NCBI RefSeq assembly: GCF_040954645.1
Contig: NC_092807.1
Span: 55,780,239-55,844,238 of the forward strand
Direction of reading: 5' to 3'
Source: Diabrotica undecimpunctata
Lineage: Eukaryota; Arthropoda; Insecta; Coleoptera; Chrysomelidae
DNA: 64,000 nucleotides
Shown here: piece after piece, positions 23,893 through 35,459 of the stretch
How the letters are laid out: each line of letters begins with the position of its first letter
How positions within the stretch are numbered: the stretch's first letter is position 1
Position numbers and translations under genes: made by a program
Notes under the pieces: generated by a model
The model's input: the letters and a program-made list of their open reading frames with translations, nothing else
What the model was told of the DNA's origin: nothing
Database searches by the model: none

Positions 23893-24985
23893 CAGTGGCG
23901 GCTGGTGTGGTAAAATTTTGGGTAGGCCAAGCCAGCAAATTACATATAGCTATGTGTAATCAGTGACGGATCCAGAGGGGGGGTCACGGGGTCATGCCCC
24001 CCCCCTAACTAATTTTTTAATGATTTCTCCGTTCATTTTAACTTCTGCGTTGTATCTAATTTTTGCGATTTTTGATTTTTCATCTAGCTAATCGCTAACA
24101 GAAAACGCTCTGTATATCCTTAAAGGACAGGAAATTACTTAAATGTTCCTTGTAACTGGAATGTTTTTTTAAGGAGGCAGACATATTTTTTAAATTAAAG
24201 TATCCTTCACAATTCTATACACATTTCTTATTAGAAAATAACAAACACGGCCAACAATATAGTCTGTTTTTCGTAATACTTCCAGACAACCATTTGTACA
24301 TAAATACCAAGAGCAATTAAAAGTACGCACCTTTTTCCCATCTGTTTGGTCAATACGTCATTTTTATGTATGAGTTATAATACAATCTCACATATATAAG
24401 TTGCATACAATCAGGCAATATAGAAATCACGGAAATGTGATTTTTTTTCTTCGAATTTTACGATTTTTTTTAAATTTATTTGGGCAACCGTGCACTTATT
24501 TGCAATTGTGTTGTTTGTTTAAAAATATGTTACAATTATAGACTATGCTACATATTTTTTTATCATAATTTAAAAGAAAATTTATATTACAATTCGATAA
24601 TTACGTTACAAGTGACAACGACGGTCGGCATAGGCCCGATCGTCTGGTGCCTAAACAGCAAGCATAAACACTACAATATAAATCGTTGTCCGGCAAGCTG
24701 CTTAACTTCAAACGCTTTTTGTACAGGGATCTTATGTGAGCGGGAAGGGCAGTTCCGATTGGGCCTATTAATGATATTTAAAATGCCTGAAGACGATTCG
24801 ATGTTTTCTGTGGTAATATAATAACATAGTTGTTTTAACGGACGCTAATGTATTGAGTAATTTAGTACATTTAAAAGTTATTTACATGCATTAACATAAT
24901 TTTTACATTATGTTTTTCAATTTTAAAGCTCTTAAAATTATTGGGTAGGCCCGGCCTATCCTGCCTACCCCCAAAAACCGCCACT
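23893..24985. mobile_element. hAT-type non-autonomous element
   Basis: The ends are CAGTGGCGG and CCGCCACTG, an inverted pair. The 8-bp sequence TGTAGGTG flanks both sides (23885-23892 and 24986-24993). An 8-bp duplication with a CAGTG-type end is the hAT signature. The sequence just inside has GGGTAGGCC on the left and GGGTAGGCCCGGCC near the right. The 1,093-bp interior has no transposase; the 113-codon frame at 24480-24821 is unrecognised. At 23960 there is an internal CAGTGACGGATCCAGAGGGG, which looks like the end of a different hAT MITE, but its partner end is missing. Confidence 0.85.
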
Positions 24986-25914
24986 GTGTAGGTGTCTTCA
25001 ATTATTACGATAGCAGTTTGAATCCATTACAATTTTTAAAAACACGATATTTCTACATTTTTTAGCATCTGCTATATTTTTACATGCTGTACTTTGTCCA
25101 ATGCCTTTTCAAAACCCACGACGTATACATCTTTTCTTCAAGCATAGCATTTTTGTAATACAATATTAAGCGTGAAATGTGCCTTCCCATAGCATTTCTA
25201 AAAACAAATTGGTATCTTTGAGATCTTCCTCGCATTTGCGACTAATTTTGTTGTGGAGTGTTCTTAGGAAAATCTTAAGAGTGTCGCTCATTAGCCTTAT
25301 TAATCAATATTCTAAGTATTTTTTAGCATTGTGTTTCTTAGGTATTGCAACAAAAATGGACTTGAGCCAGTATGTATAAGTTTGATACTTTTATGTAATA
25401 TTCATCGATTAGCTTCAGCAACTCAGTTGGTTGATCATCTGGACTACAATATGTCTTAATTTTAGCATTTTTTATAGCGTGTTTACATTTGATTTTAAAA
25501 TTTCTAGGCCAACAATACAATTTTGGTAGGATTCGGTAATATTATTTCTGTCATCTACAAACAACTCTAATATACAGTGATGAGTGTCTTACCACCCGGC
25601 AAAATAGCGGAAAGGATAGAAGACAGATTAAGTTGTGAGATAGTACGAGATAAAGCTAGTTTCATAGACATGGCTATTTGACTTCAATCATAATTATACG
25701 GATGAACTCGAAAATATTTTATTTTAATAATTTCCGATGTTAAAATAAATGATTGAATAATTTAAGATATATTATAGCAAAAAACATTAATTAGTAGCGA
25801 TTTTAAATTATAAATCTTTAAGATTATTTAATAATAAAAATAACTCAACTGAAATATTTAACTTAACTAAAGGTAGGTATGTTCGGTCCGAGAACAATGA
25901 TTGTGTGTGGAATT

Positions 25915-25974
25915 GGTGTAATAGTTAGAGACGTGGTCTATTGATAAGAAGATTGGGGTTCAGTTCACACCAAG
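25915..25974 (+). other. tRNA-like sequence in transposon left arm
   Basis: The stretch GGTGTAATAGTTAGAG resembles an A box (compare TAGCTCAGTGGTTAGAG in tRNAs). GGTTCAGTTC at 25957-25966 resembles a B box, spaced about as in a tRNA. The acceptor and D stems do not fold convincingly. It may be a tRNA-derived relic or a pol III promoter-like element. Confidence 0.3.
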
Positions 25975-26392
25975 GATAAAATTTTTGTTTTACTCAACCA
26001 AAAAATAGTAGAAAATATGAAACATATTAGGTAACAAGTTTTCGAAAAACCCATTATTTACAATTTATTCTTATTCCAATGTTATAAAATAGAAATACAA
26101 AATAACTCAAATTCAATTCTAGTTTTACAGTCTTCAGTTGTGAATGCAAAATAATCCGGTGAAGACTGTTTAATGTCAAATCCATCACTAAATTCTCGGT
26201 GTTATTATCAATTCCTCTGTACAGGTAATGATTTTCAAAACAATTGACAAGATTGAAATGGATGCGCGCGAACAGCTTCCTGCTTTACAGCTAACCAAAT
26301 CATCAAGCCTTTAAGCCATCAAATAATAACATATCGAGAAGTATTTTTGCACGGTAAACAGAAACTTTTTATTGAAAAAACAATTCGTGAAA

Positions 26393-27466
26393 ATGGTTTT
26401 AACGGTCGAGGAAAAAGAGCAAATTGTTGTCTGGCATGTGAATGGATTATCAGACAACATGATTAGACAACAATTTGTAAATATGTTTCCAAATACGCCA
26501 GCTCCATCACGATCAACAATTCAGTCTATTATACGTAATTTTTTTACCTATGCATCCGTGTTCGCTCCAAGAGGAGTTCGTAGACGAAGGGAGGTAAATC
26601 CAGATTTGGAACTAAGAGACACTTTAATTTGTGCAAGTATTGAGCAAAATCCTACCCAATCAACATCTCGTCTCGGAGAACAATATGGAATTTCAAGATT
26701 TAGAGTAGGTAAAATTTTAAAAAGACATGGATACCGTCCCTATAAACTTTATAAATCCAACGAACAATTTCCTGGGGATCAACATAGACGTTTGGAATTT
26801 TGTCAAACTGCAATGGGAATGTCACATCAAGATGAATATTTTTTGAAGAACGTTTTGTTCGCCGATGAATGTACGTTTTCATTGCATAGCCGTCACAATT
26901 CAATGAACTCTCGGTATTGGTCTCGTAGAAATCCTCGTGAGATTTATGTCGCTCGTACTCAGCGTCCTCGAAAAGTAAATGTTTGGTGAGGCATAATAGG
27001 AAATCATGTCATTGGTCCATTTTTTATAGACGGTATGTTGATTGGGCGGAAATACTTGGAACTTCTGCAAAATCAAATTGTCCCAGCCCTTCGTAATTTA
27101 CCAATACCTTTCGATTCCATATGGTTTCAACACGATGGTTGTCCTGCACATAATTCTCGCATCGTCAGTGAATATCCCAGTGCGCCTTTTCCTAATCGAT
27201 TGATTAGTTAAAACGGAGATATTTTTTGGCCCGCAAGATCACCTGATCTTGCACCTTGTGATTTTTTTATGTGGGGATATATCAAGTCCAAACTATATGG
27301 AATTGAAGACGATAGGCCTAATTATCTCCAAGAATTAAGAGAAAAGATCTCTGATTCAATGAGAGGTATTAGTCCAGAAACATTAACTAATGTCAGACGA
27401 AACTTTTATAATAGATTGGGCTATTGTTCTGCTGCTAATGAAGGCTTATTCGAACATTTTTTGTAA
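26393..27466 (+). pseudogene. DDE-type transposase with two stops
   Basis: One continuous frame of 358 codons from MVLTVEEKEQIVVWHVNG is interrupted only by TGA at 26987-26989 (after RPRKVNVW) and TAA at 27209-27211. The N-terminal half is helix-turn-helix, with APSRSTIQSIIRNF and STSRLGEQYGISRFRVGKIL. The catalytic region has LFADECTFS near 26857, WFQHDGCPAHNS near 27123 and RSPDLAPCDFF near 27233. These are the three acidic positions of the IS630/Tc1/mariner superfamily, with Asp at the third. The frame ends FEHFL-stop at 27464. Both stops are single-base changes, so loss was recent. The upstream in-frame TTG at 26372 is unlikely to be the start; the ATG at 26393 fits the family. Confidence 0.85.
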
Positions 27467-27741
27467 ATACATTTCATTAGAATAAAATACGTTTATTTAG
27501 AATATTTTTATAGAATTTCTACCTATTTAAACATTTTTTGTAAGTACATTTATTTAGAACGTTCTTTTATGTTTGAAGAATTTTTATTTTATTTTCAAAA
27601 GTACGACGATACTGTTTTTTTAATTATATATTTATGTTTAACTTTAAACACTTCTAATACTAGTAACGACTGACATAAATGTTTAGTGATTCAAAGCAAA
27701 ACGATCTCTGCATAATTTCAAATTATTAAAAAAAAAGAAAA

Positions 27742-27806
27742 CCACATGTGGGTTTTGAAACGTCTGTGTCGCAGTGTCGAATTCTTACCACTAATCCACG
27801 AAGGAT
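27742..27806 (-). other. tRNA-like sequence in transposon right arm
   Basis: On the minus strand TGGATTAGTGGTAAGAATT resembles an A box and GTTTCAAAACCC resembles a B box, about 35 bases apart. It faces inward, as does the one at 25915 on the opposite side of the transposase. No full cloverleaf was traced. Confidence 0.3.
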
Positions 27807-28075
27807 TGATAATTATTCCGTGACAAAAGTGTATGAAACTCCTCAAATCATAGTAGAAATTATTCTTGGTTAATAATTTAAAACTTTAGATTAAATAATC
27901 ACTATTAATTAAATTATTTTATTCACATTTTTGCTTTATTGTGGTCAATCAGTTTTTGCTTTATGCGAAATTAAAAAATGGAAATACGTCACACATACGA
28001 CGTTACACATAATAATTATGACCGAGGTGATTTAGCTCGAAGCTAACGTCTAAAGGTGTGAGACTATCGATAGTG

Positions 28076-28104
28076 GTAATGTAATGTAATGTAATGTAAT
28101 GTAA
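28076..28104. repeat. GTAAT pentamer microsatellite
   Basis: Five perfect GTAAT units plus a partial sixth, in the right arm of the TIR transposon. Confidence 0.95.
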
Positions 28105-28340
28105 ATTATAGGTTTCTACCGATTATTTTCTCTTTTTATTTCACAAGGTAATTGTCTATCTAAACGTCTATCTCTTACGTTAAAAAGCCGGGTGGTAAGA
28201 CACTCATCACTGTATGCAGTTGCTATTGTCTTCTCATTTTATTTTTATTTACAATAATTTTGTTGTTATTACCACTAGTATAGAGGGAACTAGTTTTTTA
28301 AATATGTTGCTTCTTTTTTTTACTTTTTTGTGCACATTAA

Positions 28341-29990
28341 CACGTTCCTTGCCACGCTGTTCCCAATGCTTTATACAATAGTTCTTTAATGTAAATAAAG
28401 TGTTTTGCGGCACCTATTTTAAAATACCTAACATTAAAAAATACACAATATGTTATTTATTTGTTTTTTTTTTAAGGAAAAGAATACATTAAGATTACAT
28501 TAAGACTTAAGATAATTATACTTTTATTTAAACAATAAATTTAACTCATTAGCAGTACACAGGTTATAATTAGGTAAATAATTATGTATTGGTATCACAA
28601 AAAAATGCACAGTCCTTGCAGTAGTTGTCAACTTTCGGTTGTTATTGATGTTATTTTCGGTAGCTCTTTTTTTTTTAAATTCAAATGTTTTACTAAGAGC
28701 TTCTTAAACACAGTTATTGTCATAGTGCCTCCTGTAACGGATTTATGTAGTATCGTGGTATAGTAAAATCGTGGTCAACAGCAATGGCTACCTTGCGGAG
28801 CCACTTTAGCGATTTTCTCAATAAAGTAGAATATGCACACATTTTATATAAGAGATCAATAGAAATTTTTTCATGATTATAATCAACTAAATTTTAGCAT
28901 TCTTTTTAGTTCCTCTGCGCTCTGCTACCTTTATCATACTGTCATCATGTTTTGTTGATAAAATATAACATTTCTGTAATTTCTCCAGTTAAGCATACAT
29001 AGATCCATTTGATTTTGTTCTCAGTATAATATTTCTCCTATTTTAAGTTTTTGCAGCAGCAACTGTCTGATAACCGCTTACGATCTTTTCTAATGTTTCC
29101 AATAAAATGTGTGTTTGCATCTGTGAGCCAATTCAATGCTGCTATACGAGTTGTCAGTGATTATTGTTCTTTCCTTATTTTAATGTCAGTTGTAAGAGAC
29201 ATAACTACACCCATGGGGTTATATTTGTTTCTTGCAATGTGATTTTTTAAGTATATATCATTGGGTTATAAGTATAACCTTTTTCAGAACAGAATTTAAA
29301 TATTTTTATTCCAGATTTATGGCACACATACTTATCTGCATTATAATATAATGATTTATAATTTTTTACTACTTGCTGTACCAATAAATTTATTTTATAT
29401 AGCTTGTAGTTAATTGATTTCGAAGGACTATTATTTTCGGCAAAAGAAATCATTCTCAAAAGTTTTTTGAAACGATTACGACTCATGCGCTCTCTGGAAA
29501 ATTGCAAATTGGACAATTCATCAGTACCATAATCAACCAGTTGTGGTCATAAAATTGTACCTAAAAATGAGCTTATTTCTAGATGATTGGTAGGCAATTA
29601 TTCGTGAAGCCGTGCTAACGGTTCAACATCATCAGTAGAAGTGAGAACCTGGGTGGCATAAGGATTGCTATATTCCACAATAAAAGATATTATTTTATTA
29701 TCGACCATAGTTTTATAAAACTCACCAGCCATGGCATCAAATAATAACGAAGCATCTTCTCGTTTTATTCCCAAAGTCTTAGTACACTTCATAAGACATG
29801 GCAACGCTGCTTTTAAAATCGGACCCCACATATCGACATTTCTCTTATTTATCTTCTCTTGAAAATTATTTTCAATATTTATTTCATTGTTCTGTACTTT
29901 TTGTGTTTCGTCAATGTTTTTTTCGATGTTGGTAATTACTTGAGTAATATTTTCGATATCTCTAGACTCTTCCTGTGCTATAAATGTACT
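28341..29990 (-). pseudogene. piggyBac transposase, minus strand
   Basis: Read from high to low coordinates. A charged N-terminal region has EESRDIENITQVITNIEKN near 29950. SFIVEYSNPYATQVL (about 29690) comes next, then MSRNRFKKLLRMISFAENN at about 29480. KINLLVQQVVKNYKSLYYN follows at about 29400, where the first catalytic Asp and neighbours are deleted. HKSGIKIFKFCSEKGYTYN lies at about 29310 and ITDNSYSSIELA (second Asp) near 29150. Scattered C-terminal pieces (LLRKSLKWLRKVAI) lie near 28800. TTAA followed by CACGTTCCTTGCC at 28337-28353 is a possible element end, with no convincing partner near 30450. This lineage is PGBD4-like in wording and differs from the others in the window. Confidence 0.8.
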
Positions 29991-30482
29991 GGTTTGTAGA
30001 TCTTAAATATTGTTTACGGTACCTATTTACCAAAGTATTTTCATCGCAAATACTACATACTACTCAGTGGGCTTGGAGAGCCATTGACTGACTTGGACAT
30101 AATACCATGCATCAAATGCATCACAAAGATCATCAGATTCATCAATATTGCATATAAAATTACCAGCCGTTAAATCTGATGTACAGTTAAATATCTTTTG
30201 GATTTGGACATCTAAAATAAACAATTTGTGAATACAAATAAATTTTATTGTTTTAGTCTGAACTTTATAATAAAAACATATGTATGTTTATAATTTATAT
30301 ATTAAGTAAACATACATATAAGTTTATTATTACAACCTAAACACACAATAAAACTTAAATATTTGTGTATGTATCTCTTTGGGAACTAAATTGATGTGAG
30401 GACTGTGAGACGCGACGTTACTGTAGAATTTGTCCGCGAAGGCTAGGAGCACGTGGTGGACCATCGGCGTAGGCTATTAATT
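29991..30482. other. No clear gene; possible piggyBac leader
   Basis: The minus strand at about 30210-30060 reads NFICNIDESDDLCDAFDAW, acidic like a piggyBac N-terminus, but it is separated by stops. Otherwise AT-rich spacer. Confidence 0.3.
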
Positions 30483-32848
30483 TAAGCGTGCCATATGTAA
30501 AACGTTGTAAGTGCCACTTTTTCACAAATGCGGATTATAAGCTAAATAGGTAGTATGTGCCATGCTTTACTTGCACAATAAAATTTATATCGATGACGCT
30601 TTGCCCAACGGCAATATAAGAAATTAAATATCAAAACGTAGTAAGTGCCAACGAACAGTTGCATATTTAACATAACCTAGCAAAACTTTTGGAACGGTGT
30701 TTGGGTGTACTGTTTTCGAAAAAAATTGGATATTCCTGAAGATATACGTACCAAAAAGATAAATTACTGGAAATGCAAGAGAAGATGTAAAACGCAATAG
30801 AAACTCTGGAAGTCCATACCTAACTTTAAAGCAAAAGCAAGCAATACCGGGCAAACTTTTTTGCGAAGCGGTAAAGTAAAAAGTGTTATTTATTTTTATT
30901 TTGAGAGCGTATAAAGCTGAGTTGCCTGAAGGGAATTGATATATTTTATTAAAATATTCTTTTAGGTAAAAAGCAGCTGTCAGTACTCTGCTAATGCTAA
31001 TTACTGTTGTTACAAGAAAAAGAGTGTTTGAGCAGTTTTTGAAACTGGCAGTTTCAAAAAACGATATTACGATAATTCCAACCAGAGCAGATGACAACAA
31101 TCATTTAAATATTTTCTACCACTTCCAGGAGAATCTGAAGTTCAGGTATGTAAAAGTACTTTGTGTTTAACTTTGGCTATTACACAACGAAGATTGGAGA
31201 TACTTAGTCAGCGATTACTCTCCTCCGGCATATCTATTCAAAACAAACGATGTGGTAAACGTCCTACGAGAAACAAACTCCTATGGAAACAAAAAAAATA
31301 TTGATTTTATTGCGTGAATTCCTAGCAGAAAAAGCCATTACAGTCGAGAAAAAGTTACAAACCGAAGATACCTCTCTGAAGATTTAAATGTTCGCAAGCT
31401 ATATAATGCTTTTCTTTAAAAACATAGGCTTGATACAACAAAGTCCCCAGTCTCCTGACAATGGTTTAATGAAATCTTCAACAATGAAATCAGTTTAGCC
31501 TTCGGAGCCCTAAGAGTGGACACCTGTCCTACTTGCGACTAATACAAAATTTATATAGCTGCTAGTAAGACTCCCGTGGAAAAAAATAAATTCGAACTAA
31601 AGCGAGACTTACATTAACGTAAAGCAGAGAGCGCTCAAAAAATGATGTCCCAAAACATAGTAGATTGCAAAAGTTCTCAGTCTGATGTATGTGTACTGTC
31701 TTACTATTTACAAAAGCAGCTATATATTCCAGCTTTGACTTATACGCAGACGTACTATAGACGGCAGTTTACTTGTATTAATCTGGGAATACATTTTGAA
31801 GATAAAGGGAAAGGTTTTATGTACCTATGGGATGAAACAGTTGAAAAACGGGGTTGTAATGAAATCGGTAGTTGTTTCTATGATTGCGTTACAGCTCAGC
31901 TTAATACTAGAAAGCAAAAATTGATTCTATGGTCCAATAACTGCAGAGGGCAGAATAAAAAACAGAGTATTTTGGCTGTTTATATTACCCTGTTAGCCAA
32001 AGGGTATTTCGACGAGATACTGCGTAAGTTTCCACAAAGCCAAAAAGGTCTTAAGCCTGAAGTACCTATGGAGTTGGTGCATATAATGGCAAGTACGGGT
32101 TTAAAAAATCCATTTATAATTAACTACACTACTAGATTTTTCAACTGGATGGAAATTGCAAAAACTACCCTAGTAACCTTCACTCTGGGCATCTATCAAG
32201 CTGTTATGCTAAAAATATCTAAGGCCAACTTAGAGAAAATTGAAGTTAAAACGTCGTACTTGGAGGTCGCACCATGGCGTAAAGTGCGTGTGTTTAAACC
32301 AAAGGTTACAACACAATATGTTGAAAATTTAAACATTAAATTGGTGCAGCAGGCACCATGGAAATGGAACAAAGAAAAAATTTAAAAAAATTAGAAGTAT
32401 GATCCCTTTTATTTCACCCCCCAACCAAGAATTTTATCAAAAACTGGTGGAGAGTCAGGACGCCCTACAAAATGAATAAAAATAAGTTCTTATATAATAA
32501 CAACTTATAAGTTTATAATAAAATATTTTGTATTATAATATTAACAGTGTATTTAACAAACTGTTTTGTATAGTAAAGGCGTCAGAAAAACAATAGATGG
32601 TCATCTTTTGTTTAAAATACGATTTTTACCATCCATTATACATGTGGAACTTTATTGGCACATACTACGTTTTGATAATTAATGGCAAATAACAAATATA
32701 TTACCAATGTTTCCATTAAAGTATGATATCAGAAATAGCTACAAATATTTTGTATTTCTTAGTAAGCTAAAACAAAACAAATTAATGCGCCTCCTGTGAA
32801 TTTTTTAAAATTGCACATACCACCTTTTGCATATGGGAGCGCTGGTCA
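30483..32848 (+). mobile_element. Candidate DNA transposon with DUF7869-like gene
   Basis: The left end GCGTGCCATATGTAAAACGT and the reverse complement of the right end GCGCTCCCATATGCAAAAGG align over about 55 bp with gaps. The motif GT[AT]GTA[AT]GTGCCA occurs at about 30508, 30549 and 30636. It recurs inverted at about 32655 and, more diverged, at about 32818. The repeats bracket a single long pseudogene. The target duplication was not resolved. I infer a TIR-type DNA transposon. The family label is from memory and unverified. Confidence 0.6.
30680..32385 (+). pseudogene. DUF7869-like transposase-type protein, broken
   Basis: Ordered blocks seen across frames: LPLPGESEVQVCKSTLCLTL near 31120, QRRLEILSQRLLSSGIS near 31190, KRCGKRPTRNKL, SHYSREKSYKRRYL near 31340, QWFNEIFNNEISLAFGALRV near 31455 followed by DTCPTCD. 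An intact frame runs from 31642 to 32385. It has LQKQLYIPALTYTQTYYRRQ, FMYLWDETVEKRGCNEIGSC and ILWSNNCRGQNKKQSILAVY. The usual order in this family, as I know it, continues with an H-x-F/GH-T segment and an acidic D-x-D. Here KFPQSQKGLKPE jumps across that part, so a likely active-site portion is deleted. The role is inferred as a transposase from the acidic signature WDE / S-[DN]-NC-x-GQN and the flanking repeats; no activity is known to me. Confidence 0.65.
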
Positions 32849-33939
32849 CATGGGACCAGCAAAGAAAAAAAAAATAATTACAAAAACACTAAAGATTTTA
32901 AAGTAATACGGTATATTGTAACGGTAAAGATTTTAAGTAATCTATGTGGTACCATAAACGGCCCAAGGGGTAAAAATGCTAAATTATATCAGGCAGTAAA
33001 CGTGTTAAATCAGACGTGTTTTTCGTCTCCATTTTTTTATTTTCCTTTTAATTATTTTCTGTAGATATTTATATTCTGCTCCATTTAATTTTATAAATCG
33101 ACGTTGTTCCATCAAATTTAAGATTATGGTACGGGTGTCATAGACATTTATAATACAAGACCTAAATGACCGATAAAAAGGTCATGTGATCGATAAACCC
33201 GGCGCATCAGACTGAGATGCAGGGACTGATTTTAATGGATAAATCTATAAAGTTGATAATGTTATTTTCTAACTCTAAGGTAAAATTAAATGCAGGATGT
33301 AAATTAATAATAAATGACACAATTTCGTTTGATTCTGAAGGTGGGTATTCTATAAAGGTTAATTATACCATTTACATATATGTACCATAAGATTATTTAT
33401 GGTCGAGCAGACAGTCAAAAAATAGATCTGCAAGTAGGGAAGATGTGGATTTTCTATTGCTAATGCTTTTGTTTGTCTATAAATTTTATCGGTCAAGATA
33501 AAGAAGTCTTGGGAAAGGCAGAATTGGAGTATAGAGGTAATTTGTGAACATAAACTTTCCGCTATTGATAAATGTCAAAATAATTTTTAAAAAAAGTTTA
33601 AAATCAACTGTGTCATATAGAATAAACTTTCTAAATATATTGAAAGCTCATTTATATAACTAAAGGCTCACAATTTATGTCTTTACGATAGTATTTCTAT
33701 TGTCGATTGGAAGTAGTAGTATTTGTATTGTCGAAAATTGGAAAATTAAAAATAAATTTTATGTTTTAAACAAAAATGAGAGTTTTACTTTAATGCGTTC
33801 AATAAATAATGTTATCAATATTGGATACTTTGATAAACATATTAAATATGCTCCAATTACGTCTTGTTATTTTGAGAGATCTTTTTCTTTCTAACAACAA
33901 TGATTAACACATAGGAGACAATAATATTACTTTTCTTCT
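32849..33939. other. No gene seen
   Basis: About 1.1 kb AT-rich. The plus frame 33700-33894 has no recognisable motif and I do not call it a gene. Confidence 0.4.
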
Positions 33940-34205
33940 TCTTTCAGTACCCTGTCCGGTTATCGAACGTTGGCGATATTATTGGCAATAATCACTTTGT
34001 TTACAGCGGCTCTAAATAAATTAGCGGTTGTCTCTTGATACCATTCCCGGAGATTTCGAAGCCAGGGCCTCTGCTTCCGGCGATCTTACCCTGTATTATG
34101 AGGTGTAGAAGGTTATACCTCTCTGGATGTCTCATTACATGACCGAAATATTATAACTTTCGAATTTTTATCGTTTTTGTTATTTCTGTGCTCTTTTTCA
34201 TTCGA
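33940..34205 (-). mobile_element. RTE-like LINE 3' end
   Basis: Minus-strand remnant of the last part of an RTE-type ORF: YFGHVMRHPERYNLLHLIIQ near 34140, then GKIAGSRGPG and a shifted tail ending in a GAAGAAGAA-type 3' end at about 33940. Severely 5'-truncated. Confidence 0.8.
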
Positions 34206-35328
34206 TGTAAAACTACTTATAACTAATATTACTTTAAAAAATATGAATGAATAATATATGATTATTTATTGTAACAATAAAAATATGTTTTATTGTATTC
34301 TTATTTATCTTATGCTCGAAATAAAATATTTTAAAAAATTATATATTTATTTTACCGTTTTATTTGTCAGTTTAAAAAATATATCAAGAAATAATGACAC
34401 AATTTGTTTTAAATTCAAATCACAATGTCTTTAACCTAAACTTGAGAGAAAAATGAGTGCATATATCTAAATTATAATTGCATATTTGCATTCTATTTTT
34501 GCATATTTCTGCACTTTCAGCTTGTTTTAAAATTCATATTTTACAAAATTTTCAGTGCATATTTTCCAGTCTCTAGTCATTACTTTTTGCCTGCTAACAG
34601 AGTATTCGGTAATATTTGAAATCATGGTTAAAAGTTGGAAGTTATGACTAAGCCAAAAACTTATTTAGCGATAATTTTAAATATTCCTACAGTAAATCAT
34701 TTAGGGTAAACCTGCAGTGTGTTAAACTGGAAATATACTGTCTCGAGTGTATTTAAACCCACTGGAGCATGGTGATTGTCTTTTAAAGACAGAAAAAAAG
34801 GTTTGTGCAATAGAAAATTAAAGTGTTTACATTGGCGTCGATATATATTACCATAATAATATGGAACAATTTAATTGTGTTCTAAAGAGCTTGCAATCGT
34901 AAATGTGGATTGGGCATTTTGGTGTCAATTGGAAATCGCAGGAAGAATTTAAACTTATCCTGCAATTTTCCCTTATAAATTTCCAAATCAGCCAGGAGAG
35001 AAAGAGCGAGAGGATCGTCTGACCTTACGGAAGTACAAGAAATACCTTGTGGTTTTATAGGAGAAATTTTTTATGTTCTTTTCAAAAATAGGTTTTAATT
35101 GGATCATAAAATTGACATGGATTTGAATAGCATAGTATTTTTCCTGTACAAATTTTCCAAGTAATAGTAATTAATCACATAATATTTTGGCTCCTTTGAT
35201 TTCAAAACTGGCAATATCCAGCTAGCAGACGATCAAAAATGGCATTTTTCAACAGATTTTCTAATTAAAAAAAATGGGTAATAACTTAAGTACAGTCAGT
35301 TTATATTTCGCCATAGTTTTGTTAATAC
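34206..35328. other. No gene seen
   Basis: AT-rich spacer. The GCATATTT/TGCATATT words at 34480-34570 repeat loosely. Nothing coding was recognised. Confidence 0.4.
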
Positions 35329-35435
35329 TGTTAAGTGAAAAGAACCATTAGAGTATATGGTTAAGAACCAGTAGAGTAAATGATATACAGCCCTAATATT
35401 TAAATTTTGTTTAGTTGATATCAATATTTTCAACA
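35329..35435 (-). repeat. copia 3' LTR, shortened
   Basis: It begins (minus strand) TGTTGAAAATATTGATATCA and shares ACCAGTAGAGTA and the ATTTAAATATTAGGG block with the 5' LTR, but lacks about 65 bp of its middle. Confidence 0.8.
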
Positions 35436-35459
35436 TCCCACTTATCAATAAAACAAAAT

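Larger units (their letters stand above)
25575..28212 (+). mobile_element. TIR DNA transposon, Tc1/mariner-like
   Basis: The left end CAGTGATGAGTGTCTTACCA (continuing CCCGGC) is repeated exactly, inverted, at 28187-28212. The 26-bp repeats are identical, and TA lies on both sides (25573-25574 and 28213-28214). The 2,638-bp element holds one transposase pseudogene in the middle and two tRNA-like stretches near its ends. It interrupts the RTE LINE. Identical ends suggest a modest age despite two stops in the transposase. Confidence 0.88.
22850..28310 (-). mobile_element. RTE-like LINE, interrupted twice
   Basis: Minus-strand reverse transcriptase pieces in order: SPDDQPTELLKLIDE at about 25430, SDTLKIFLRTLHNKI at about 25280, DTYTDEISIQRGVKQGC straddling the hAT insertion (24994 joined to 23892), INGKLLNEIRHLGYTAILSE at about 23740, and a tail with KVLQLIHKSKIKGRRCVRR at about 23130. 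The YADD catalytic box has become RHLGYT, so the enzyme is dead. Two later elements, 23893-24985 and 25575-28212, sit inside it. Excluding them and their duplications leaves about 1.7 kb. The 5' limit near 28310 is uncertain. Confidence 0.8.

Noticed and set aside
28337..30451. Defined piggyBac boundaries for the minus-strand copy
   Set aside because: The TTAA-CACGTTCCTTGCC end has only a vague partner near 30450 and no second TTAA.
30624..31100. 158-codon minus-strand frame with hydrophobic stretches
   Set aside because: It lies antisense to the N-terminal part of the DUF7869-like pseudogene, whose plus-strand blocks are recognisable.
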